In this document: piece after piece, positions 1-10,700 of the stretch | How the letters are laid out: every line of letters begins with the position of its first letter | Numbering within the stretch: position 1 is the stretch's first letter | Position numbers and translations under genes: made by a program | Notes under the pieces: generated by a model | Told to the model about the DNA's origin: nothing | Database searches by the model: none | What the model saw: only the letters and a program-made list of their open reading frames with translations | Assembly (NCBI RefSeq): GCF_000224145.3 | Contig: NC_020171.2 | Location: forward strand, 1,743,008-1,807,007 | DNA from: Ciona intestinalis | Taxonomy: Eukaryota; Chordata; Ascidiacea; Phlebobranchia; Cionidae | Length of the DNA stretch: 64,000 bases | Reading direction: 5' to 3'

Positions 1-115
1 TAGCATTAATATTTTATGAAACACACGTTATTCAATTTTTAGTTTTTGTTCCATCCTCTTATTTCAGCTTTATATTGATTTCAATTATCAGCTTGCTTTG
101 GGAAAGCTAAATTGT

Positions 116-844
116 CTACAACTCATTCAACTCATTTACTGCCTCTGTATACATCTTCTTTGCTTTATCCACTTCAGAATGTAGGTAAGCAATCTCTTCC
201 TCCATATTCTCCATTCGTAAATTCATTATTGAAACAGATTTTTCCGCTGCCTCTCTTGCTGCTTCAGTCTCAAGGAGCGTACTTTTCAAAACACGGATTC
301 GATCATCAGCTTGAGTTTCCTTGGAGCTAAATGAAGACTCCATTGCCTCATAAGACTTCAGCAAACTGCTCAACTCTTTGTTGCTTTCAATTAGCTCTGC
401 GTTCTTTCCTTCCGAGACCGAACACCTTTCCTCAGCTTTTTCCAGCTCTGAGTCCATCAGCACCAATCTTCTTGCTACCTCTTCATACTTTCGACTCATT
501 TCCTCTGCCAACATCTTGGAGTCTCTCAGGTCATCCAAATGCGCTTCGTATTTATTCACAGAAGAATTAAACTCATTTTCAAGCGATTTATAAGCCCTAC
601 TGCCATCATCACTCTGCTGCTCTAATGAAGACAACTGGGCTTTTGCTATTGTCAATTTCTCATCTGCACGGTCTAAATCTCCTTCAACAAGGCGCAATTT
701 TCGCTCCAAATCCTGATTTTGGTCTTCAGCTGCTCTTCTCAGTTCTTCTTCTATCTTCAGTTTATCAGTTAGCTCATCAATCTTGTCCTGCTTGGCGTCC
801 AATTCATTCTTCAAGTTGCTAATCTTCTTTTTAATAGACTCCAT
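116..844 (-). CDS. Divergent short (non-muscle-length) tropomyosin, intronless
   Basis: One uninterrupted frame of 242 residues, running on the minus strand from ATG at 844 to TAG at 116. It is coiled coil from end to end. It carries tropomyosin landmarks in order: LVEGDLDRADEKL near residue 53, RKYEEVARRLVLMDSELEKA in the middle and EERCSVSEGKNAEL after it. Family knowledge: tropomyosin is a parallel dimer lying along actin filaments. Short vertebrate isoforms have about 248 residues and are spread over about eight exons; here there is no intron. An AG preceded by a T-rich stretch lies just upstream of the ATG on the minus strand and could accept a trans-spliced leader. No clear AATAAA was seen downstream. 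The intact frame with conserved heptads argues for a working gene; the missing introns suggest a retrocopy origin. A copy specific to one muscle or cell type is possible but cannot be read from sequence. Confidence 0.85.
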   Translation of the reverse strand: MESIKKKISNLKNELDAKQDKIDELTDKLKIEEELRRAAEDQNQDLERKLRLVEGDLDRADEKLTIAKAQLSSLEQQSDDGSRAYKSLENEFNSSVNKYEAHLDDLRDSKMLAEEMSRKYEEVARRLVLMDSELEKAEERCSVSEGKNAELIESNKELSSLLKSYEAMESSFSSKETQADDRIRVLKSTLLETEAAREAAEKSVSIMNLRMENMEEEIAYLHSEVDKAKKMYTEAVNELNEL

Positions 845-904
845 TCTTCTAAGTATTACTCAAAAATATAGGAATTACTAAAAATTGTAGCACCTTTCTA
901 AAAA

Positions 905-1041
905 AGACCAACAGTTTTAAAACTATTTTGTAAGTATAATATATTATGTACCGTCTTACCCAACCCACTATATAACTTCATATTATTAAAATTATAGTAA
1001 AATTGCTGAAAAATGCCAACGGTTTTAAAACTATTTTGTAT
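905..1041 (+). repeat. 27-bp direct repeat pair
   Basis: Two near-identical 27-bp stretches sharing GGTTTTAAAACTATTTTG or a close variant start near 906 and 1014, about 108 bp apart. They sit directly upstream of the tropomyosin start on the minus strand. Confidence 0.6.
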
Positions 1042-1742
1042 ATAAACCATGTGTACCTTATTTTTGCGCAGTCGCAGTCTCACAAATACAATGTATTTTA
1101 CGAGACAGTATGTATGACAATTTCTAGTAAAACACAAATGTTTATACTGTAGTAAACGTCTAAACATCAACAATTTTTGTGTTACTTATACCATACGTTT
1201 AACTTTTAACCTATTACCCATAACTCGTGTAGGCGTGCCATTTGTTTAAAATGGATTTGCGACAATTTGTATACATATAAATCGCCCTAGGGCCTAGCTG
1301 CTGACTTATACTAATAAAATAGTGTAAAATATTAATGTTATATTATATAACGTGGTTTACAAAACAACTATAATTGCCTATGTAGAAATTTTTGCGCGGT
1401 TCGCTAGATTTGGTCACGTGACATTTTTTCGTAGGAAATAAAATCTGGGTTCTGGTTAGGGTGGGGCGTTATGTGTTACTCTTTAATACTTGATTTTCTT
1501 TTGCACAACGGGCAGCTCTGAAGCAAAAAAAATGATTTTTTAGCTACATTGGCGTTTTGTTTTTTATTTATGAATGGCTGACAGCAGAGTTTATATACGG
1601 ACTCTGGCTGACAGGTTAGAATATTTAGACAATCCATTAACCCTTGGGTTGCAGAAACAGCGTTAACAAAACTTGCCCAGGGACACACCGACACCGGTAG
1701 CAGGGGGGGGCTCGAACCGTCCCTATAAGCCACCGGTAGGTG

Positions 1743-1895
1743 AGCATTTCAACAAACCTCTACTGCCTCCATGCGGATTGTATTTTAAAACTGTAACTTA
1801 CTGTAGGCAGAGTCGTAGAAACACATTTCAACAAACCTTTACTGCCTGCATGCGGAGTTCTATTTTAAAACTATAACCTACTGTAGGCAGAATCG
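1743..1895 (+). repeat. Two tandem copies of a ~75-bp unit
   Basis: Both copies contain CATTTCAACAAACCT, then TACTGCCT, ATGCGGA and CTACTGTAGGCAG or a close variant. They differ by several substitutions, so the duplication is not recent. Confidence 0.75.
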
Positions 1896-3233
1896 TAGTA
1901 GGTATTTCTATGGCTCTGACTGTAGGTAACTGTATACGTTCGTAAATTTGATCTACCAAAATTAACACAAAAAATGTCAACGAAGTTTCGGTTTATTTCA
2001 CAAGTACATCATAGTAGAGTGACCAAAGCGTTTATTAAAATACAAATAAAAAAGATAATGAATTTAGCATTCGCAGTAGCTCTCATAAAAGAATTCAGAT
2101 TGACTTCTGGAAAACAGAAACATGGTTAATAGCTTCATATAGTTTGTGGCTGGCGTTGGTGGGAAGCCACTACGGCACGACAAGCCCCCAGCCAATGGTA
2201 GTGGGTTTCTACTCTGGTGAGAAACCCTTGCGGGATGTTACTGTCCACGCAGGTTAAAGAGACCCTAGACAAAAATAATACAACGATGGCACATACATGT
2301 GCAAAACAAGGAATATACCGACAAAAAGACAAAAAGAATACAACAGTGTGAATAAATGTAGAGTGTGAAATGCAATGAACACAACACACACAAACGACGC
2401 AATCATACAAAAAGATGGGACCTGCCAAAAACAATTAACGCGGACATAATCAGTGAAACATCTACATAAAAAATATAGTTCGATCTTAAAGGATAATCAT
2501 TTGCAGTGTACACCATATTGAATGTCCGACCCCAAGGTGTCGAAGCCAACAACTTCTCCGTATGTCCTAATCACAAAGTAAGTCGCCATGTTGGTACCGC
2601 GATACTCTCGTCGCATCTTCACACAATATAATATCGTTCGGCTGCTACGCACTGCATCGACTGTTGCGAAACTGCGTCAGGTTGTTACGAACCGCATTGA
2701 CAGTGACCTAAATATGCAGCGTAGCATCACTGGCGGCGACGTCCACGCAACAACCTGGCCGTGACGCAACTCAATCAAAACTGACGTAACCGCACCGAAC
2801 GCAGGGTCATGACAATGCTCTGACCCATCGTATCGACGTCGTAGCGCAATTGTGACGTGGCCACCGTCCCAATCGCGCTACATGACGTTTTATTATAAAG
2901 ATAGTCACTTAGGGAAGTTTACTTCACAGTTTATATAAATATATTAAATGGATTACTATCATATTTACGAGCATATATTGTACTACGTGTTGATATTACT
3001 CGAGTATTTGTGTACCAACACAGCGTTCTCACCAAGCGAATAGGTCTATACAGAATCGCTGAAAGATTCGATCTTTGTAGACGAAGTACCCAATAAAGTG
3101 TATAACAACAAAATCTGATCCAGCAAGATGTTCGCCATAGTTTCATTGTGTATATTTCAAAGACATGCAAAATGCACCATAGTAGTGACTGACTAAAAAC
3201 AGCTGGCAAACATTAGCTCAAGCAAAAATGGTT

Positions 3234-3345
3234 GGCAACACTGTAAGAGTGCACCAGTCAAGGGAAAACCAGACCGGCAACACTTTAGGAGTGCACCAGT
3301 CAAGGGAAAACCAGTCCGGCAACACTGTAAAAGTGCTTCCCAATC
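3234..3345 (+). repeat. 42-bp tandem repeat, about 2.5 units
   Basis: The unit contains GGCAACACT, GAGTGCACCAGTCAAGGGAA and AACCAG and is repeated with few changes. As 42 is a multiple of three, one frame stays open and would give a 14-residue peptide repeat. That frame runs on into a worn MITE, so I do not call it a gene. Confidence 0.8.
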
Positions 3346-3439
3346 ATACAGCACAACAGAATAGTAAACACATAAACCTCAAACCGGCATCCTTTATCGG
3401 CGTCTTCGTTACGTTGATGTTCTTAGTCTGCAAAAAATG

Positions 3440-3655
3440 TATAGTACTATGGGGTACGATGGACACTGCTGTTATCTCATATTATCTAATACTCCCTAAT
3501 CGTGTCTAACATTTAACGAAAACATGGACCGTATTTATGGTGTATTACCCAATTAACAACGGTTTCTTAAATGTATCTTGTTTACTACAAAATAGGACTA
3601 AAAATGTATTGAAAAGGTGACCCATTTTCCCCTATACCCACTATATATACTTATT
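3440..3655 (+). mobile_element. Worn MITE copy
   Basis: It starts with ATAGTACTATGGGGTA and ends in a CCCACTATATA-like terminus. The inner landmarks CAATTAACAACGG and TTGTTTACTAC are recognisable; overall it is strongly diverged. Confidence 0.65.
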
Positions 3656-3816
3656 GTGTAGCACTTTTAATACAAATTTAATACACACCTTGTGCCTGTG
3701 CGTTTCTTCGGGAGCTTTATCCACTAACAAACAAATCGTTACTACGTCAGCTCAAACATGAATATACGTCACAATTACCTTCATTAATTTCGCGCCATGG
3801 CCCACTTGATCCTCTG

Positions 3817-4174
3817 TGACGTCACATACCATGTTCTGAAAATATAGGATAGCTAAAAATTGCAATTTTCAATAATTTAATGTGTTGGCAAAACAAAATA
3901 ACTTACGAAGTGGGTTCTTCTGCAGCGTCATCACCACTTCGTGACGTCACATCTTAGATGTCATCTATTAAAAACAGGTGTAGGTAACAATGCCAATTGT
4001 GATTTATACTTTACCAACTCTTTGATTCTCGTGCCTCGAGTTCATAGCAAATAGAATTGCAGGAAAATAAATTGCATTAAATTAAACTAAATTACCTTGC
4101 GCAAATACAAACGCGCATGGGGCCCCATGAAATAGGTCGAGAAACGCAAGCGTAGCGATCGCATTATGACGTCA
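3817..4174 (+). promoter_or_regulatory. Cluster of three perfect CRE sites (TGACGTCA)
   Basis: Exact TGACGTCA palindromes lie at 3817-3824, 3942-3949 and 4167-4174, with partial TACGTCA and TTGACGTAAC sites around them. Such palindromes bind CREB/ATF-type bZIP factors. The cluster is more than 1.2 kb upstream of the fucosyltransferase start, so its target is unknown. Confidence 0.4.
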
Positions 4175-5017
4175 TTGGCGGGCGATGACCTAACTATTAC
4201 GTAATTTCCGCGAGCGAAACTGGGTTTTGACACGATGTCAAAAACGTAACGATATTGACGTAACAAAATAGCTGTAATTTCAATTTCGGCGATGTCGCGA
4301 GTGACGAAACGTAAAAAGGTAACGCAATTCCTGAAGACAAACGTAAAAATATTGTTAAAATACAATTAGTATTTAACGCAAGGCACAATACTATTAATAC
4401 AATTGTATAGGTATTAAACATTATTCCTACAGAGCTAGTAATACTCTAGTATTAATAGAAATGTTAAAACTGCAGTATATAAGTAATGTTACAATACCAT
4501 TTAAAAATCAAACAATACTTAACTTCTGTATTGAAATCAAATCCCAAAATGCAGTGCAGTCTATATACCAACTTCGTCTGAACTACTGAATGGTAAACGT
4601 GGCACAATGAACTACCCTGCGCAACTATGACCTGCGCCATCTGCGAACCAATCAAGAAAAGCGGGATTATATCAGCTGTTTACGTCTTGGAATGCAACCT
4701 AAATTGTTTTAGGCACGTTAACAGCTTAATGGTTTGTTTTTGTGAATCAGTTTTTGGGCACGTATGTTTCCCTACAGGTTTCTGTTATATCTTAAAATAT
4801 AAAAGTTTTAGACCGATTACTCAGATTACAAACGGCGTATTTCGCGAATAAATATAGTTTGGTTGATTAAACGTAGTACTTTCAAATACCTCAAAGAAAA
4901 CAAAGAATTGTTTTATTAAAGCCTTTCAATAAGTTCAAAACGAATCATTGGTTTGTATAAGATAAAGGCTATGCCTTTGTGAGAAGTTGTAATATAAACG
5001 CTACCAAAATACCACTA

Positions 5018-5120
5018 TGAATGAATGTAATTTACTTATCTTCGCGTAGCTACCGTCGTTATGGTAACATATAGGTGTTCTCTTTCATACACTTTGTGCG
5101 CGTTTACGAGTTACCGCATA
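5018..5120 (-). mobile_element. SINE fragment (composite tRNA-related family)
   Basis: It reads in reverse from ATGAATGAATGTAA through TTTCATACAC to GTTTACGAGTTACC, the diagnostic order of the family in this window. It lies in the proximal upstream region of the fucosyltransferase. Confidence 0.65.
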
Positions 5121-5374
5121 TATATAACTTGTAGGTGATTATTCATTGATTTTGTTTCTTTTCCTTATTTTATGGTTGATTCAACACAGTAAATTGCTGT
5201 GGTCAAACAAATATAAACGGTTTCTTTTAACATTTGTAACTATTGTGTTTTGAGGTGAAATGCGTATCGTATTACAGTAACGTATACCATTCAGAAGTGT
5301 ATCAGAATTCTTTCACTCCAGCAGCAGGGCACCTCTACACTTCTAAACGTTCGCTAGTTTCGTCAAGCGTTGGT

Positions 5375-7441
5375 ATGCTACTGAAGGCTATACGATTTAG
5401 AGGTGCTTTGCGAACATGTGGGGGGGTATTGTCGCTATTGGTGGCCGTGGTCATTTTCTCAAGTTGGCCGACATTTGTATTTATGTGGACCAGGTCGGCG
5501 GAGAAAAAACACTTGGCTAGAATTATTGAACAATCAATTGCAAAACAACAGATGATAGGAGCCGGGCTGCAGTTGGCGATAGCATCACCAGTAGTGCCTC
5601 AGTCGCGGTAAGATATTAAAGCTACATCGTATTGAACTATATACATTATTGTTATAGTAGGGTGGGAAAAGATGGGACACCCTTTATTCTATTTTTTCGC
5701 CCAATCTGTTAGTAAGCATAAAACATTTGAAGATTTTTAAAACCGTATCTTTTTAACTCCCGTAGACCGTTGTTATCTGTTTAAATCACGCTCGGATATT
5801 TGGATATACGGGTTTAGGGTGTCCCGTTTTCCCCCACAGTACTAACGATCTGTATAAAGAGATGAAGTCTTGTAGTGGAGTGGGGTAAGATGGTTCATGT
5901 TTTCATGAATTCATATCTAAAAAGTACAACATATATGACATTTTTTAAACGTCTTTTGTTTACTATTAACTCGGAACGAGAAAATAGAATGAAAAGGTGT
6001 CACATCTTCCACCACCCTTCTATACAGTACTGTATATGAACATACATATACCGACTCTGATACACAGTTTTGTATATTGTTCTTTCAGAAACAAGAGATT
6101 GATTCTATCATGGGGAACACCATGGGATCTACCTTGGTACCAAGAAGGACACGTCGTTGGGGATTGTACAATCACATACAATAAGCATCGAATACAAGAA
6201 GTAGGAGCTGTTATGTTTCATTATACAGCGCTAGACCAGGAGACAATGCCATGGAAACATTATAGGTAAGATTTCTGCCTATACGTTTTTAGTACATTAA
6301 AAGTTCTTTGTTTTCTAACAAATGGGACGAGAGAATCGAAAGAAAAAGTGTCCCAAATCTCATATACCCCATGCATAGTCATATGGTATAATGGATCTAA
6401 AAATACACATACAATTGTCTCATAAGTATTAAGTGTTCACGTTTATAATTCAGGGCTTCGGATCAATTCTTTGTCTTCTGGTCAATGGATAGCCCAGCTT
6501 ATGTGAAAAATGAAAAGAATCGTGACGTCACGAAGTTTGACAATAGCTTTATTAATTGGACCATGACGTATAGACTGGACTCTGATATTTTTTCACCTTT
6601 TCTGCAATCCACTGAGGCAAAGCGGTTGTTTTATAGCGTCGGGAGGACAACGGTTCAGCGATTATTAAACAAGAAAAGCAAAGTCGCGGTAAGTTAATAC
6701 ATAGGCATTGTCAAACACAGCAAAATAATACCTCAAACAATCAAAGTAATATTCGTGGTAACTCGTAAGCGGGCACGAGGTGTACGAAACATAACGTCCG
6801 TGTTGTAACAACTGTGGTTGCCCCGCCATGCCAGGATAAATAAGTTACATTCATTTATTCATTTTTTACAGTTATGGCTTGTCAACGATTGCAACCACTT
6901 AAAGGGATCAACGGAACGAGTTAAATACGTTCAAGCGTTAGTAGGCGCTGGCTTACCAGTAACAAAGTACGGTCGGTGCTTTGGAAACCAAGAAGAATAC
7001 AGTGCACATCGCCCAGACGAACTACTAAGCTACAAGTTTTTCCTTGCCTTTGAAAACGCGAAGGACTGTCGCTACTACGTAACGGAGAATTTTTGGCGCA
7101 ATGCGATTCATTACGGAAGGGTGCCAGTGGTCTGGGGTACATCTAAAAAAGACCTTATGAAAATAGCACCGGGCTCGTCGTTTATACATACGGAAGATTT
7201 TAAATCGCCAACTCACCTGGCGGAATATCTATTATACCTTGATAAGAACGATACTGCTTACAGAGAATATTTTAACTGGATTGGAACACCTTTACAGAGA
7301 GATAGGATAATTGCACAGTTATATCAGCGAACAAGAGAAGAAGCATTATGTAATAAAGTAATGTCGAACCCAACACCGAAGATCACTGAATCAGTAACTG
7401 ATTTCTTTTTTAACTCCGAATCAAATACTTGTTTGGCTTAA
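5375..7441 (+). CDS. Alpha-1,3-fucosyltransferase, GT10 family, Golgi type II membrane protein
   Basis: Four exons, 5375-5607, 6089-6265, 6454-6688 and 6872-7441, give 404 residues; all junctions are GT-AG and in phase. The family transfers fucose from GDP-fucose to N-acetylglucosamine on glycans in the Golgi. A short basic N-terminus precedes a signal anchor at about residues 15-38 (CGGVLSLLVAVVIFSSW). Exon 3 encodes NWTMTYRLDSDIFSPF, the acceptor-side motif of the family. Exon 4 encodes the donor-binding motif at about 269-304 (FLAFENAKD, then TENFWRNA and VPVVWG). The start is the first ATG that places the anchor at the N-terminus. The frame is open further upstream, and a T-rich stretch ending in AG at 5321 could be a trans-splice acceptor. 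AATAAA signals lie at 7668 and 7682. Which of the several family linkages it makes cannot be told. Confidence 0.9.
5654..5844 (+). mobile_element. MITE copy in fucosyltransferase intron 1
   Basis: Both ends are present: ATAGTAGGGTGGGAAAAGATG at the left, CCCCCACAGTACTA at the right. The inner part is well diverged. Confidence 0.8.
5875..6026 (-). mobile_element. Shortened MITE copy in fucosyltransferase intron 1
   Basis: The right third is typical (TTTGTTTACTA, then GAAAAGGTGTCACATCTTCC). The middle section is shortened. It is the second element in the same intron. Confidence 0.65.
6303..6372 (-). mobile_element. MITE fragment in fucosyltransferase intron 2
   Basis: Only one end is left, recognised by CAAATGGGACGAGA and AAAGTGTCCCA. 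Confidence 0.55.
6752..6862 (+). mobile_element. SINE copy ending at the exon 4 splice acceptor
   Basis: It runs from GGTAACTCGTAAGCGGGCAC to TTACATTCATTTATTC. The element's tail ends about 9 bases before the AG of fucosyltransferase exon 4. Confidence 0.75.
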
Positions 7442-7667
7442 TTTTTTGGAAGTGCACTGTATTTTGACTATTAACTATACTATTTGTTTTTGCATTTCAT
7501 TTTAGTAAACATTTATCAAGTAAGAAATAACTCGCTTTAGCAAAACAGAATCGATACCAGCTGTGAAGAAGTTTAGTCGCCCGTCGGGGTGGTAAAAATT
7601 GCATCGGTTTTAGGATATCTATGAGTATTAAAGATTTCCCGCAAATTATTGTATTTCTATGAGTAAA

Positions 7668-7687
7668 AATAAATATAGTAAAATAAA
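7668..7687 (+). terminator. Poly(A) signals of the fucosyltransferase
   Basis: AATAAA occurs at 7668-7673 and 7682-7687, within 250 bases of the stop and about 90 bases before the KDM2 start codon. Confidence 0.55.
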
Positions 7688-7779
7688 TTTCGAAAGTCAC
7701 GTATTCACGTTTTAGATTTTCACAAAACTTTTTAATTATCTGAATAATTAAATGTAATTTAAACACACTAAACGAAAAT

Positions 7780-10700
7780 ATGAGTGAACGTTACTTGCGG
7801 CACAAATCTGTGCCAGTGTACGATGACGATGACGCAGTGGAGGACGAAATAGACGGAAAACGAACTTACGATATAAAAGAAAAATTAGAAAGTTCAAAAT
7901 ACGACGGGGAATTTCTTATAGACCTCAAAGGACATGAGTTGACGTTTGAACGAATACAGCGTTATGGGTTGTCGGATCCATTGCGTATTAAAGATCCAGA
8001 CGGTCTAGGTAAGTTGTTTATGTTTCTATAGGATATTACCGATCCCTGTGTATAGTGAAACACTTTTTCTCATGAAAGTATTAAACTTGAGACTTGATAT
8101 GTTTAAAAAATACATAAAGCCCTATTTTTATAATAGTTGGCAGACAAGTTTAAGCATGATATGTAAAATTTACAATTTTGCGCTAAATTATTAATCTTTA
8201 ACACTGCAGTATTGACAACTAACCTATACAAATAACCTATAGAAAAAGTATTTTTCTGGTATAAATGTATCATGTTTTTCTTACGTATACATAAATATTG
8301 ATAAATTTTAACTTTTACAGGTATGGTGATGCCAGACCGTTCCACCTTCAGTGTTTCTGATGTGAGAGCATTTGTTGGTGGACGACGTATGGTTGACGTT
8401 ATGGAGTGCAAGACACAACGTGCTTTGGAAATGTCCATGCGTGATTTTGAACGCTATTTTGAGGGTTCTGATCGAAAATATATCTACAATGTTATTTCTT
8501 TGGAGTTTTCTCAATCCAGATTGGAATCGTTAATTCAAAGACCAAAAGTCGTTGATGCTCTGGACTGGATTGATTTGGTTTGGCCACAGCATTTAAAGCA
8601 TACACAAGTGGAACAGACCAATAGGATTCACCATATGAAATACCCAAAAGTACAAAAATACTGCCTCATGTCAGTAGCTGGGTGTTACACTGATTTTCAT
8701 ATTGATTTTGGCGGCACTTCGGTTTGGTACCATATTTTAAAAGGCGGCAAAATTTTCTGGCTTATACCACCTACGAATGAAAACTTGCAACTTTANNNNN
8801 NNNNNNNNNNNNNNNNNNNNNNNNNNNNNNNNNNNNNNNNNNNNNAAAACAAATATACGAAATATAGAAGCACATAAACCACAATTGTTATCTAAAATTT
8901 TAATAGTTTATCAAAGGTATTATGACGTAACACCGTTACATTTTTAATCCACGATGAACGTGCGTAAAACTTTTCATTTGTTTCTACCGATTTAGATACG
9001 TCGTTTTAATAAATGTAATATCATTTCAAATTCACTACATAAAGGTTCCATGTGACATGATTTGTGACAAAATTAGTATAGTAGGTGTTAGGAAAATGCA
9101 TTTTTTTTAATGTTTGCACAAACCGTTTCGTCATTTTAGCTATTCGCCGTGTTCTCGCAATGTAAGCGATGCGGTTAAAATAGAGCGCACGTTTAGGTCG
9201 TCAATAATTACGGAACAAAGAAACCAAAGAGTATATTGTCGGCCGAACGTAAGAAAGTTGATTTTAATATAAATAGGATTTATTTCTACTAAAAAAATCC
9301 GGATGTTTTTCGACGATCCGGACGGTGACATTATCACTGAAAAAGGGGTATTTTTACAATCCTGCATAAATAATGATAAATTTTAACTTTTACAGGTATG
9401 GTGATGCCAGACCGTTCCACATTTAGTGTTTCTGATGTGAGAGCATTTGTTGGTGGACGACGTATGGTTGACGTTATGGAGTGCAAGACACAACGTGCTT
9501 TGGAAATGTCCATGCGCGATTTTGAACGCTATTTTGAGGGTTCTGATCGAAAATATATCTACAATGTTATTTCTTTGGAGTTTTCTCAATCCAGATTGGA
9601 ATCGTTAATTCAAAGACCAAAAGTCGTTGATGCTCTGGACTGGATTGATTTGGTTTGGCCACAGCATTTAAAGCATACACAAGTGGAACAGACCAATAGG
9701 ATTCACCATATGAAATACCCAAAAGTACAAAAATACTGCCTCATGTCAGTAGCTGGGTGTTACACTGATTTTCATATTGATTTTGGCGGCACTTCGGTTT
9801 GGTACCATATTTTAAAAGGCGGCAAAATTTTCTGGCTTATACCACCTACGAATGAAAACTTGCAACTTTATGAGCGCTGGACACTTTCTGGTAATCAAGG
9901 AGATATTTTCTTCGCTGATATGGTTTCTCGTGCCCAAAGGCTAGAACTGGTTGCAGGTAACTCTCTTATGATACCTAGTGGGTGGATTCACGCAGTGTAT
10001 ACTCCTTACGATTCCATTGTTTTTGGTGGAAACTTTTTGAACTCTTTTAATATTCCAATGCAATTGAGAATTGCACAAGTAGAAGAGAGATTAAAAGTGC
10101 CCGGACGGTTTCGTTTCCCTTTCTTTTCAGAAGTCCTTTGGTATGCTTTGGACCGGTACCTACACTGCCTCACTAAGAAGACGTTTTTATCTGAGGAATT
10201 TAAGGAGGAAAATCACTGCATTGTAAAAGAGAAACCTGATGTGGAAAAAGAAGAAGAGGAATATGTTCATCTCACCCCATTCGAATATAAAGGTCTTCAA
10301 AAACTTATTGAAACTTTAGAGTTTTTGCCGGAAGGAAAACAATCTATTCCTGATGGTATTTTAAACCCCTTAGAACTAATTAAAACGGGAAAGTCTCTGT
10401 TATGGAACCACTCTGCTGACGACCATGAAATGTCAATCACAGGAAAATCTAAAGTTTATTGGCCAGTTACAATAAAGCCACGAGACTTGCACAAACTTCC
10501 CAGAAAACCAAGGACACCAAGCACAAGTTCCACGCCAGGCACTAAGAAACCAAACGCAAGTCGTGTACGAAGAGTTCGTTGCAAGCAGTGTGAAGCATGC
10601 CAAAGAGGAGACTGCCGAGAGTGCGTGTTCTGCAAGGACATGCGAAAATATGGTGGCCCTGGAACCATGAAACAAACATGTATTTTAAGAAGATGCATCA

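Larger units (their letters stand above)
845..5374. other. Spacer between tropomyosin and the fucosyltransferase
   Basis: No convincing gene. It holds direct repeats near 905-1041, a doubled unit at 1743-1895, a CpG-rich tract at 2590-2890, a 42-bp tandem repeat at 3234-3345, a worn MITE at 3440-3655, three perfect TGACGTCA sites between 3817 and 4174, and a SINE fragment at 5018-5120. Minus-strand frames of up to about 100 codons show no recognisable domain. Confidence 0.6.

Noticed and set aside
4087-4421. Overlapping minus-strand frames near the CRE cluster
   Set aside because: Two competing frames of 74-92 codons with no domain and no splice partner.
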